From assembly GCA_020630195.1 (NCBI GenBank), contig JAHDBV010000003.1:1-64000 (forward strand): a DNA stretch of 64,000 nucleotides, given 5' to 3'. Source of the DNA: Acidimicrobiales bacterium. Its GTDB lineage: Bacteria; Actinomycetota; Acidimicrobiia; Acidimicrobiales; SZUA-35. The translations under genes were made by a program, and so were the position numbers. The notes beneath the pieces were generated by a model. That model did no database searches, was not told where the DNA came from, and saw nothing but the letters and a program-made list of their open reading frames with translations. Of the stretch, positions 48,085 to 56,710 are shown one piece after another. The number at the start of each line of letters is the position of its first letter. Position 1 is the stretch's first letter.

Positions 48085-48818
48085 GTCGGACCACCGGCCC
48101 GGGCCACCACCCACTCGAAGAGGACGTCATGTCCGTCGTCGAGCTGGCGCTCGGGATGCCACTGGACGGCGATGAGCGGTTGGCCCTCCATCTCGACGGC
48201 CTCGACGTGGCCGTCCGCGGTCCGGCCGGTGACGGTCAACCCGGGTGCGATCGCATCGAGGGCCTGATGGTGGGCGGAGTTGGTGTCGATCGAGGTGTCG
48301 TCGAAGACGGTGGCGAGCTCCGAGCCGGCCGTGGCGGTGACCCGATGGCGGAACGCCCACCGGGCGGTGGCATCGGCTTCGGCGTCGTCGGTGCGGGGCA
48401 GCCGGGGATGCGCGTCGGAGTCGCCGATCATGTGCTGGTGCAGGGTGCCGCCGAGCGCCACGTTGAGGATCTGGACGCCGCGGCAGATGTAGAGGGTGGG
48501 GAGCCGGGCGGCCAGTGCGGCGCGCACGATCGCGAGGTCGGAGGCGTCGGCCGCGGCGTCGGGGGCGAACGATCGGGTGTTTTCGTGCCCGTAGTTCGCC
48601 GGGTCGACGTCGCGCCCACCGGTCACGACCAGGCCGTCGAGTGCCTCGACGAGATCGCCGGCGGTCGTGTCATCGGCGAACGGGAGCAGCAGCGGGATCC
48701 CACCGGCCCGCTCGACCGCCGTGACATAGGTGGCCGAGAGGGTGAACAGGTCGTTGCGGGGGTGCACCGACGTGGCGAGCTCACGTCGCCAGGTGGTGAG
48801 TCCGATCCGGGGCGCCAT
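48081..48818 (-). CDS. Gamma-glutamyl-gamma-aminobutyrate hydrolase-like class I GATase (peptidase C26)
   Basis: VVTGGRDVDPANYG, YICRGVQILNVALGG, AVQWHPE. Confidence 0.92.
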   Translation of the reverse strand: MAPRIGLTTWRRELATSVHPRNDLFTLSATYVTAVERAGGIPLLLPFADDTTAGDLVEALDGLVVTGGRDVDPANYGHENTRSFAPDAAADASDLAIVRAALAARLPTLYICRGVQILNVALGGTLHQHMIGDSDAHPRLPRTDDAEADATARWAFRHRVTATAGSELATVFDDTSIDTNSAHHQALDAIAPGLTVTGRTADGHVEAVEMEGQPLIAVQWHPERQLDDGHDVLFEWVVARAGGPT

Positions 48819-48874
48819 GGGCCGAGTCTGCCAGGAGACGGCGCCGCTGCCCTTCACTGTCAGACCCCCTCGTC

Positions 48875-49306
48875 ATGATGGTGTTCGTGGAGCAGATGAC
48901 GTCGGTGCGATTCGCCGAGATGGCGAGGCGATTGGGGCAGGACGCCCGTCGTCTCGGCCATGTCGTGCCGACGTTCCGCTCGCCGCCTCGCGCGGCGGGT
49001 GTGCGGCGATCGATCCGGCGTCGGGCCGATGGCGGTGCCACCGTCGCGGTCCGGCTCCGGGATCGTCCGGTGCTGGCCGTCGCCGCCGACATGGTCGACG
49101 GCATCGCCGCCACGAACCGACTCGAGGGAGCGGCGGCCGACGCGCTGCGGGACGCGCTGTGGCGGACGGTCACCGAGGTCGCCGCCGGCTTCGAACAGCG
49201 GGTCGAGCGTCCCCTCGCACCGGTTGCCGGTGCCTCGGTGGCCGAGGTCGCCGTGGCGGCGGGGGTCGGGCCGGTGTCCACGGTCGCGGCGCCGCTCGCC
49301 GCCTGA
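48875..49306 (+). CDS. Hypothetical protein
   Basis: 143-aa ORF in an otherwise unexplained gap between minus-strand genes; start codon ambiguous. Confidence 0.55.
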   Translation: MMVFVEQMTSVRFAEMARRLGQDARRLGHVVPTFRSPPRAAGVRRSIRRRADGGATVAVRLRDRPVLAVAADMVDGIAATNRLEGAAADALRDALWRTVTEVAAGFEQRVERPLAPVAGASVAEVAVAAGVGPVSTVAAPLAA

Positions 49307-49307
49307 G

Positions 49308-50336
49308 TCAGACGTCGCTGGTGGTCGGGCTGGCGTGGCCGCTGGTGGTGCGGGCCACCAGTTGGGGCTCGAACACGTAGGTGTCGTTGAACTGATGCGA
49401 GCCGGCGATGCCGGAGAGCACGGCGTCGCAGATCAGCTGCGACATGTCCTCGAACGGTTGGCGCAGTGTGGTCAACGGGGGGTTGCTGTAGCTGGTGACG
49501 TCGGTGCCGTCGTAGCCCACGACCGAGAGCTGTCCCGGGACCGACAGGCCGTTCGAGACGGCGGCCGACACGGCGCCGAGTGCCATGAGGTCGTTGCCGG
49601 CGACCACACCGGTGATGCCCTGGCGCACCAGGCGACTGCCCCCGGCACGGCCGCCTTCGATGGTGAACACGGTCTCGACGATCGCGTCGTCGGGCTCGGT
49701 CAGCCCGTGGCGGGCGAGGGCACGCCGGTAGCCGTCGATGAAGCGTGGGGTCGGGATGTAGCGCGGCGATCCCAGGATGAGCCCCAGCCGTTCGTGGCCG
49801 AGTGCGACCAGGTGGTCGACGGCTCGTTCGGCACCCGCGCCCTCGTCGCATCGGATGTGCGGGACGTCGAGGTGGGTCGTGTCGCCGTTCACGAACACGA
49901 GCGGCACGTTCCGCTCCCGGAGACGTTCGTAGGCGCCGAGATCGCCGCCGACCTCCGCATGCCGGCCACCGACGAAGATCATGCCGTCGACGCCGGCGCT
50001 GAGGAACTCGTCGATGTTGCGCTCCTCCGGTGCCAGGCGGGGATCGGCCGCGGCGACCGAGGTGAGGATCCCGTGCCGGCCGAGCCGGGTGCCGATGTGG
50101 TGGGCGAAGGCCGGGAACACCGGATTCGTCAGCTCGCCGACGATGAGGCCGACCACACCCCGCTGCACGGCGCGGGGCTCCGGCACGTCGGTGAATCCGA
50201 GCTCGGCGAGTGCGGCCACTACCCGGGCCCGGGTGCTGCGGGCGACGCCGGGACGACCGTTGAGCACACGGCTCACCGTCGGCTCGCTCACGCTGGCGAG
50301 CTCGGCGACGTCTTTCAGGGCGGGCCGGTTGATCAC
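49308..50336 (-). CDS. LacI-family transcriptional regulator (MalR-like by context)
   Basis: ALKDVAELASVSEPTVSRVLNGRPGVARSTRARV HTH; periplasmic-binding-like effector domain; divergent from the mal operon. Confidence 0.93.
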   Translation of the reverse strand: MINRPALKDVAELASVSEPTVSRVLNGRPGVARSTRARVVAALAELGFTDVPEPRAVQRGVVGLIVGELTNPVFPAFAHHIGTRLGRHGILTSVAAADPRLAPEERNIDEFLSAGVDGMIFVGGRHAEVGGDLGAYERLRERNVPLVFVNGDTTHLDVPHIRCDEGAGAERAVDHLVALGHERLGLILGSPRYIPTPRFIDGYRRALARHGLTEPDDAIVETVFTIEGGRAGGSRLVRQGITGVVAGNDLMALGAVSAAVSNGLSVPGQLSVVGYDGTDVTSYSNPPLTTLRQPFEDMSQLICDAVLSGIAGSHQFNDTYVFEPQLVARTTSGHASPTTSDV

Positions 50337-50355
50337 CGGGCCAAGTCAACCCGGC

Positions 50356-50412
50356 TTTCAGAAAACTTGCAAGCAACCTCGGTGGCCGTTGCAGGAAAGT
50401 TTGCCTAGATTG
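50356..50412. promoter_or_regulatory. Putative LacI/MalR operator cluster
   Basis: Perfect palindrome CTTGCAAG (50366-50373) and related TTGCAGGAAAGTTTGCC (50389-50405) between divergent regulator and malE. Confidence 0.55.
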
Positions 50413-50424
50413 CCTGGAGCTTTC

Positions 50425-50450
50425 GAACTACTGCGGAGTAGCAGCAGTTC
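50425..50450 (+). other. Hairpin in malE leader
   Basis: GAACTACTGC-GGAGTA-GCAGCAGTTC, 10-bp arms with one mismatch; followed by CTCGA/TCGAG (50451-50473). Confidence 0.5.
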
Positions 50451-50496
50451 CTCGATGCAGCTGTTGCGTCGAGCAAGTTGATTCAGGGAGAGACCC

Positions 50497-51819
50497 ATGA
50501 CCAAGCGATTCCGACTGCTGTCGGCGCTCCTGGTGGCCCTGGCCCTCGTGGCCGCCGCCTGCGGGAGCGACGAGTCCACCGCCACCGACACCGAGGAAGC
50601 CGAGGCCACCACGACCACGGCGGCCGAGGAGACCACCACCACCGAGGCCGAGGCCATGGAAGAGGAGGCGATGGAGGAAGAGGCCATGGAGGAAGAGGTC
50701 GCCGAGACCCTCCTCATCTGGGCCGACGAGAACCGCGTCAACGCCCTCAGCGCCGTCGCCCCCGCCTTCACCGAGGCCACCGGGGTCGAGGTCGAGATCG
50801 AGCTCGTCGACTTCGGCGAGATCCGCGACCAGGTCACCCAGGCCGGCCCCGCCGGCGAGGGCCCGGACATCTTCGCCGGCGCCCACGACTGGACCGGTGA
50901 GCTCGCCGCCAACGGCGTCATCGACGCCATCGACGTCTCCGGCAACGGCGGCTTCGTCCAGACGGCGCTCAACGCCTTCAACTTCGAGGGGCAGAACTAC
51001 GCCGTGCCGTACGCGACCGAGGCGATCGCCATGTACCGCAACACCGACCTCGTGGCCGACGCCCCGGCCACCTGGGCCGACCTCGAGGCCGCCTGCGCCG
51101 AGGCCGGCGTGGCCACCTGCGTGGTCGTGCCCGGCGGCGGTGACGCCCCCGACGCCTACCACAACTACCCGTTCGTCTCCGCCTTCGGTGGCTCGATCTT
51201 CGCCTTCGACGCCTCCACCGGTTTCGATGCGTCGGTCGTGAACCTCGACGCCGCCGAGACCGTCCAGGGCATCGAGTTCCTCGAGGCCCAGTCGGCCGCC
51301 GGCACCATCGCGTCGACCAACTACGACGGCGCGAAGAACCTCTTCCTCGAGGGTGAGGCCGCGTTCTGGATCACCGGCCCGTGGGAGCTCGGTGGCATGC
51401 GCGACCAGGCCGACATCAACTTCGACGTCTCGCTCATCCCGCAGATCGGCGACGCCCCCGTGCAGCCGTTCGTCGGCGCCCAGGGCTTCTTCATGTCGGC
51501 GTTCTCCGAGAACCCGCTGCTCGCCCAGTCGTTCCTCGTCGACTTCATCGCCACCGACGACACCATGCAGGCCCTCTACGACGCCGATCCCCGCGGCACC
51601 GCCTGGACCGCCGTGCTCGACGGCCTCTCGGCCGACCCGCAGGCCCAGGCCTTCGCCTCGTCGGCCTCGAACGGCATCCCGATGCCGAACATCCCGCAGA
51701 TGGGTTCGGTCTGGGGTCCGCTCGGTGACAACGTGCAGCTCGTCCGCAACGGTGAGCTCACCGGCGCCGACGCCATGACCGCCGCCGCCGAAGCGGTCCG
51801 GGCCGCCGTGGCCGGCTGA
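50497..51819 (+). CDS. malE: Maltose/maltodextrin ABC transporter substrate-binding lipoprotein
   Basis: Lipobox LVAAACG; ETLLIWADENRVNALSAVAPAFTEATGVEVEIE; PDIFAGAHDWTGELA; PYATEAIAMYRN. Confidence 0.92.
   Translation: MTKRFRLLSALLVALALVAAACGSDESTATDTEEAEATTTTAAEETTTTEAEAMEEEAMEEEAMEEEVAETLLIWADENRVNALSAVAPAFTEATGVEVEIELVDFGEIRDQVTQAGPAGEGPDIFAGAHDWTGELAANGVIDAIDVSGNGGFVQTALNAFNFEGQNYAVPYATEAIAMYRNTDLVADAPATWADLEAACAEAGVATCVVVPGGGDAPDAYHNYPFVSAFGGSIFAFDASTGFDASVVNLDAAETVQGIEFLEAQSAAGTIASTNYDGAKNLFLEGEAAFWITGPWELGGMRDQADINFDVSLIPQIGDAPVQPFVGAQGFFMSAFSENPLLAQSFLVDFIATDDTMQALYDADPRGTAWTAVLDGLSADPQAQAFASSASNGIPMPNIPQMGSVWGPLGDNVQLVRNGELTGADAMTAAAEAVRAAVAG
50650..50694 (+). repeat. 3 x 15-bp coding tandem repeat (EAMEE x3) in the malE linker
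   Basis: GAGGCCATGGAAGAG / GAGGCGATGGAGGAA / GAGGCCATGGAGGAA. Confidence 0.9.
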
Positions 51820-51852
51820 TCGACCTGATCCACGAACCCGGGGCCCGGCCGC

Positions 51853-53586
51853 ATGAGTGACCTCGAGACCACCGAATCGACCACGACCGATCCGGTCGTG
51901 CCGTCGAAGAAGGTGGCGCTCCATCACTCGAGCGGTCGGGCCCTGCTCGTTCGGACGGTGCTCGTCGCACTGTTCGACGCCGTGGCGATCTACCTGATCG
52001 CCCAGTTCCTGGCCAACCAGTCGTGGGCGGTCGCGGCACTCACCGGTGTGGTGATGCTGCTCGTCAACTACGCCTACCTGCACCCGCGCGCCCAGGCGAG
52101 TCGCTGGTTGACCCCGGGCCTCGCCCTGATGATCGTGTTCGTCGCCTACCCGGTGCTCTACACGACCTACATCTCGTTCACGAACTTCCAGACCGGCAAC
52201 CTGCTGAACCGCGACCAGGCCATCGAACGCCTGTTGGAGGTGCCGATCCGCACCGGGGAGTCGGGCGAGCTGCTCACCATGTACGTGTATCGGGACACGG
52301 CGGACACGCTCGCCCTGCTCGTCGGTGGCGACGACACCGACCCCTACATCGCCGCACTCCGCGACGGCCCGGACGACACCGAGCTCCGCCCCGTCGCCGA
52401 CCTGTCCGGCACCACGATCGACCTCGCGGCGCCGCCCGAGACGATCGAGGGCTTCGAACTCGTCGCCGGCCTCGGCCTCACGGCCGAGAACCGCCGCCTC
52501 GAGGGAGCGGCGATCAACGTGCCCGGCGGTTCGGCCACCGTCGAGACCCTGAAGACCGCCCGGATCGAGATCGGCGGCCTGCGCTTCACCCACGACGAGG
52601 CCCGGGACGTGCTCGTCGACGCCCAGCTGGGTGTCGAGTGCCCGGCAGGGGAGGGCACCTTCTACTGCGACGGGGTGCCCGAGGCCGAGGTGCAGCGCAT
52701 CGCCCTCCTCGCCGAGGACTCCGGCATCGTCTGTGCCGACGGTCGTTGCGACGACGTGCCTCTGTTCGCACTCGACCAGTCGCTCGCCGGCTGGCAGCAG
52801 ATCATCGGCTTCGACAACTACGCCGAGGTCGTCTCGAACGAGCGCATCCGCGAGCCGTTCTTCCGGGTGCTCGCCTGGAACGTGGCGTTCGCGTTCGGTT
52901 CGGTCCTGCTCAACTTCGCCTTCGGGCTCGGGCTCGCGCTCACCCTGAAGGACGATGCGATGCGGTTCCGCTCGGTGTACCGGGCGATCTACATCGTCCC
53001 GTACGCCATCCCCGGGTTCCTCTCGATCCTCGTCTGGCGGGGGCTGCTCGACCGCGACTTCGGTCAGATCAACGGGATGCTCGAAGGGGTCGGGCTCGGC
53101 GGGGTCGACTGGTTGGCCGACCCGACGAACGCCATGATCGCCGTGTTCCTCGTGAACCTCTGGCTCGGCTTCCCCTACATGTTCCTCATCTGCTCGGGTG
53201 CGCTCACGTCGATCCCCGAGGAGTTGCTCGAGGCGGCCCGGGTCGACGGCGCCGGGGCCTGGAAGTCATTCCGGATGATCACCCTGCCGCTGCTGCTGGT
53301 GTCGACGGCGCCACTGTTGATCGGGGCGTTCTCCTTCAACTTCAACAACTTCGTGTTGATCTTCCTGCTCACGAACGGCGGCCCGCCGCTCACCGGCTAC
53401 GACGTGCCGGTCGGCTCGACCGACCTGCTGATCTCGTTCACGTTCGACATCGCCGCCGGTGCCGGACGCGGCTCACAGTTCGCCCTCGCCACGGCGATCA
53501 TCGTGATCATCTTCCTGTTCCTGGCGACGACGTCGGCCATGAGCTTCCGGCTCACGAAGAAGCTGGAGGAGATCTATGACCAGTGA
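51853..53586 (+). CDS. malF: Maltose ABC permease MalF-like with large extracytoplasmic loop
   Basis: FNFAFGLGLALTLKDDAMRFRSVYRAIYIVPYAIPGFLSILVWRGLLDRDFGQIN; EELLEAARVDGAGAWKSFRMITLPLL. Confidence 0.92.
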   Translation: MSDLETTESTTTDPVVPSKKVALHHSSGRALLVRTVLVALFDAVAIYLIAQFLANQSWAVAALTGVVMLLVNYAYLHPRAQASRWLTPGLALMIVFVAYPVLYTTYISFTNFQTGNLLNRDQAIERLLEVPIRTGESGELLTMYVYRDTADTLALLVGGDDTDPYIAALRDGPDDTELRPVADLSGTTIDLAAPPETIEGFELVAGLGLTAENRRLEGAAINVPGGSATVETLKTARIEIGGLRFTHDEARDVLVDAQLGVECPAGEGTFYCDGVPEAEVQRIALLAEDSGIVCADGRCDDVPLFALDQSLAGWQQIIGFDNYAEVVSNERIREPFFRVLAWNVAFAFGSVLLNFAFGLGLALTLKDDAMRFRSVYRAIYIVPYAIPGFLSILVWRGLLDRDFGQINGMLEGVGLGGVDWLADPTNAMIAVFLVNLWLGFPYMFLICSGALTSIPEELLEAARVDGAGAWKSFRMITLPLLLVSTAPLLIGAFSFNFNNFVLIFLLTNGGPPLTGYDVPVGSTDLLISFTFDIAAGAGRGSQFALATAIIVIIFLFLATTSAMSFRLTKKLEEIYDQ

Positions 53587-54475
53587 GCTCCGCTCCGCCG
53601 CCCCGGTCCGGCGTCGCCGATCGTTCGGCGCCTGGTTCCGCCGCTCCGGCGGGCGTCACCTCGTCGCGATCCTCGCCTCGGTGTTCGCGCTCTACCCGGT
53701 CGTCTGGATCATCTCGGCCGCGTTCAACCAGTCGAACACGCTCGCCTCGGCCCGTCTCATCCCGCGCAACATCACGTTCGAGAACTTCTCCGGCATCTTC
53801 GACAACGACGTCTCGCCGGTGTCGACGTGGATGTGGAACAGCTTCTACATCGGCCTGATCGCCGCCTCGATCAACGTGCTCGTGGCCGCCTTCGCCGCCC
53901 ACGCGTTCAGCCGGTTCGACTTCCGTGGCCGACGGGCACTGCTGACGTCGCTGCTCGTGATGCAGATCTTCCCGCAGTTCCTCGGATTCATCGCCTTCTT
54001 CGTGATGTCCCGCCAGATCGGCGAGGTGGTCCCGGCGTTCGGGTTCAACACCCACGGGTTCCTGATCCTCGTCTACATCGGCGGCGCGGCGGGCTTCAAC
54101 GCGTTCCTGCTCAAGGGGTTCCTCGACACCATCCCGAAGTCGCTCGACGAGGCGGCCACGATCGACGGTGCGGGTGCGTTGACGCAGTTCTTCCGGATCA
54201 TCCTCCCGCTCGCCCGTCCGATGCTGGCGGTGATCTTCATGATCACGTTCATCGCCACGTTCTCGGAGTTCATCCTCGCGAGCTTCCTGCTGACCGAGTC
54301 GTCGAAGGACACGCTGCCCGTCGGTCTCCAGACCTTCCTGGCCGAGGGCTACAACGCCAAATGGGGAGTGCTCGCCGCCACGGCCCTGCTCGGAGCGGCG
54401 CCGATCGTGACGGTCTTCATCGTCGCCCAGAAGCACATCATCGGCGGCCTCGCCGCCGGCTCCGTCAAGGGCTGA
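53576..54475 (+). CDS. malG: Maltose ABC permease MalG-like
   Basis: LDEAATIDGAGALTQFFRIILPLARPMLAVIFMITFIATFSEFILASFLL. Confidence 0.93.
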   Translation: MTSELRSAAPVRRRRSFGAWFRRSGGRHLVAILASVFALYPVVWIISAAFNQSNTLASARLIPRNITFENFSGIFDNDVSPVSTWMWNSFYIGLIAASINVLVAAFAAHAFSRFDFRGRRALLTSLLVMQIFPQFLGFIAFFVMSRQIGEVVPAFGFNTHGFLILVYIGGAAGFNAFLLKGFLDTIPKSLDEAATIDGAGALTQFFRIILPLARPMLAVIFMITFIATFSEFILASFLLTESSKDTLPVGLQTFLAEGYNAKWGVLAATALLGAAPIVTVFIVAQKHIIGGLAAGSVKG

Positions 54476-56710
54476 ATGTTGCGGTACCCGCACGCGAGAA
54501 GGCCGATCTCGGCCGGTCTGCGTACGGGGTTCCTGGTGCTCGCGCTCATCGCGGCCGCGTGCACGTCGTCCGACGCGACCGAGGACACGGCCGAGCCGAC
54601 CGCGTCGATCGAGACCACCGTCGCCGCACCGGCCGAGACGACGACCAAGCTGCCGCCGGGGCCCGAGGTCGGTCCCGTCGCCGCACCCGTGCGGCATCCG
54701 GCGACCGCCCGACCGATCTACTTCGTCATGCCCGACCGCTTCGAGAACGGCGACCCGACCAACGACACCGGCGGGATCGACGGCGGGCCGCTCGACCACG
54801 GCTTCCTGCCGACCGACCGGGGCTTCCACCACGGTGGCGACCTCGCCGGCCTCACCGCCCGGCTCGACTATCTCGAGGGGCTCGGCGTCGGCGCCATCTG
54901 GATCACCCCGCCCTTCACGAACCGTGCGGTGCAGGGCAACGGGACCATCGAGGGCTCGTCGTCGGGCTATCACGGCTACTGGCAGATCGACTGGGACCGG
55001 GTCGATCCCCATCTCGGGACCGAGGCCGAGATGCAGGCCTTCATCGCCGCCGCCCACGATCGGGACCTCGAGGTCTATTTCGACGTGGTGATCAACCACA
55101 CGGGCGACGTCATCTCCTTCGCCGAGGACAGCTACGTCTACTACTCGACCTCGGCCCGACCGTTCCGGGACGCCGACGGTGTCGAGTTCGACCCGGCCGA
55201 CGTCGCGGGCGCACCCGACTTCCCCGAGCTCGATCCCGCCGTGTCGTTCGCCTACACCCCGACGTTCGCGAGCCCCGATCTCGCCGAGGCGAAGTCACCC
55301 GCCTGGCTGAACGACGTGACGCTCTATCACAACCGGGGTGACTCGACGTTCCAGGGGGAGTCGAGCATCCACGGCGACTTCTTCGGCCTCGACGACCTCT
55401 TCACCGAACATCCCCGGGTCGTCGAGGGCATGACGCAGCTGCACGGCGACCTCATCGAACGGTACGGGATCGACGGGTTCCGGATCGACACCATGAAGCA
55501 CGTCAACATCGAGTTCTGGGAGCACTTCGCCCCGGCGATCCGGGCCCGGGCCGCCGAGCTCGGCGACGACGACTTCTTCTTCTTCGGTGAGATCGTCGGG
55601 TCCGACCCGATCCTGCAGTCGGCCCACACCAACCTCGGCGTGCCGGCCACGCTCGACTTCATCGTCGACGCAGCCCTCGAGCGCTACGTCGGCGGCTCCG
55701 GCCAGGGCGCGGTCCTCGCCCAGGCCTTCGACGACGACGACTGGTTCACCGACGCCGACAACAACGCGTCGATGCAGGTCACGACGTTCGGGAATCACGA
55801 CCACGGCCGGATGGGCTACCTCGTCGACCGGGCCAATCCGGGCGCGAGCGAGGACGAGCTCCTGATCCGGATGCGGCTCGGGTTCGACCTGCTCTTCCTC
55901 GTGCGGGGTCAACCCGTCGTGTACTACGGCGACGAGCAGGGGTTCGTCGGCACGGGCGGCGACCAGCTCGCCCGTCAGTCGATGTTCCGGTCGGTCACGC
56001 CCGAGTACGTCGACGACGACAACGTGGGCTCCGACGAGACTCCGGCCGACGACAACTTCGACACCGACCATCCGCTCTACACCCACGTCGCCTCGCTCAC
56101 CGAGCTGCGCCGGCAACACCCGACGTTCGTCACCGGGGCGATGATCGTGCACGAGACGCCCGGACCGACCTTCGGTTTCTCCCGCATCGATCGGGACGAA
56201 CGCGTCGAGTACCTCGTGGTGACGAACGCCAACGAGTCGCTCGGTGTGCCGACCCGGCTCACGGCGCTGAGCCGTGACACGACGTTCGAGTCGGTCGCCG
56301 GGGTCGGGGTCGCCATCGATCCGGTCACCACCGACGCCGCCGGTGAGGTGCTGATCGAGGTGCCGCCGCTCTCGGCGGTGGTCCTGCGTGCCACCACCCC
56401 GCTGCCGATCGCGCCCGAACCACCGACGATCTCGATCGTGCGGCCGGACGACGGCGGTCTCGTCCCCACCGAGCGCTACCGGATCGAGGCCCGCGTGGAG
56501 GGTGCCCGCTATGCGGAGGTGACCTTCGCCTACTCGGTCGACGGCGCAGCGCCCGTTGTCATCGGCACCGACGACAATCCGCCGTACCGGGTCTACTGGA
56601 ACAACGCCCACCTGCCCGGCGGGACCGACATCGAGATCATCGCCACCGTCGAGGACGGCTCGGGTCGATGGGTCGCCGATCGCACGACCGCCACCATCGG
56701 AGACCGATGA
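54476..56710 (+). CDS. Secreted GH13 alpha-amylase-family lipoprotein
   Basis: Lipobox LIAAACT; FDVVINHTGDV, DGFRIDTMKHV, FFFGEIVG, FGNHDHG. Confidence 0.92.
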   Translation: MLRYPHARRPISAGLRTGFLVLALIAAACTSSDATEDTAEPTASIETTVAAPAETTTKLPPGPEVGPVAAPVRHPATARPIYFVMPDRFENGDPTNDTGGIDGGPLDHGFLPTDRGFHHGGDLAGLTARLDYLEGLGVGAIWITPPFTNRAVQGNGTIEGSSSGYHGYWQIDWDRVDPHLGTEAEMQAFIAAAHDRDLEVYFDVVINHTGDVISFAEDSYVYYSTSARPFRDADGVEFDPADVAGAPDFPELDPAVSFAYTPTFASPDLAEAKSPAWLNDVTLYHNRGDSTFQGESSIHGDFFGLDDLFTEHPRVVEGMTQLHGDLIERYGIDGFRIDTMKHVNIEFWEHFAPAIRARAAELGDDDFFFFGEIVGSDPILQSAHTNLGVPATLDFIVDAALERYVGGSGQGAVLAQAFDDDDWFTDADNNASMQVTTFGNHDHGRMGYLVDRANPGASEDELLIRMRLGFDLLFLVRGQPVVYYGDEQGFVGTGGDQLARQSMFRSVTPEYVDDDNVGSDETPADDNFDTDHPLYTHVASLTELRRQHPTFVTGAMIVHETPGPTFGFSRIDRDERVEYLVVTNANESLGVPTRLTALSRDTTFESVAGVGVAIDPVTTDAAGEVLIEVPPLSAVVLRATTPLPIAPEPPTISIVRPDDGGLVPTERYRIEARVEGARYAEVTFAYSVDGAAPVVIGTDDNPPYRVYWNNAHLPGGTDIEIIATVEDGSGRWVADRTTATIGDR

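Noticed and set aside
48875-49306. Antitoxin or regulatory role for the short ORF between the C26 hydrolase and LacI genes
   Set aside because: No HTH or toxin partner recognised; left as hypothetical
52023-53579. 518-aa Arg-rich plus-strand ORF overlapping malF
   Set aside because: Off-frame Arg/Pro/His-rich translation typical of shifted high-GC genes
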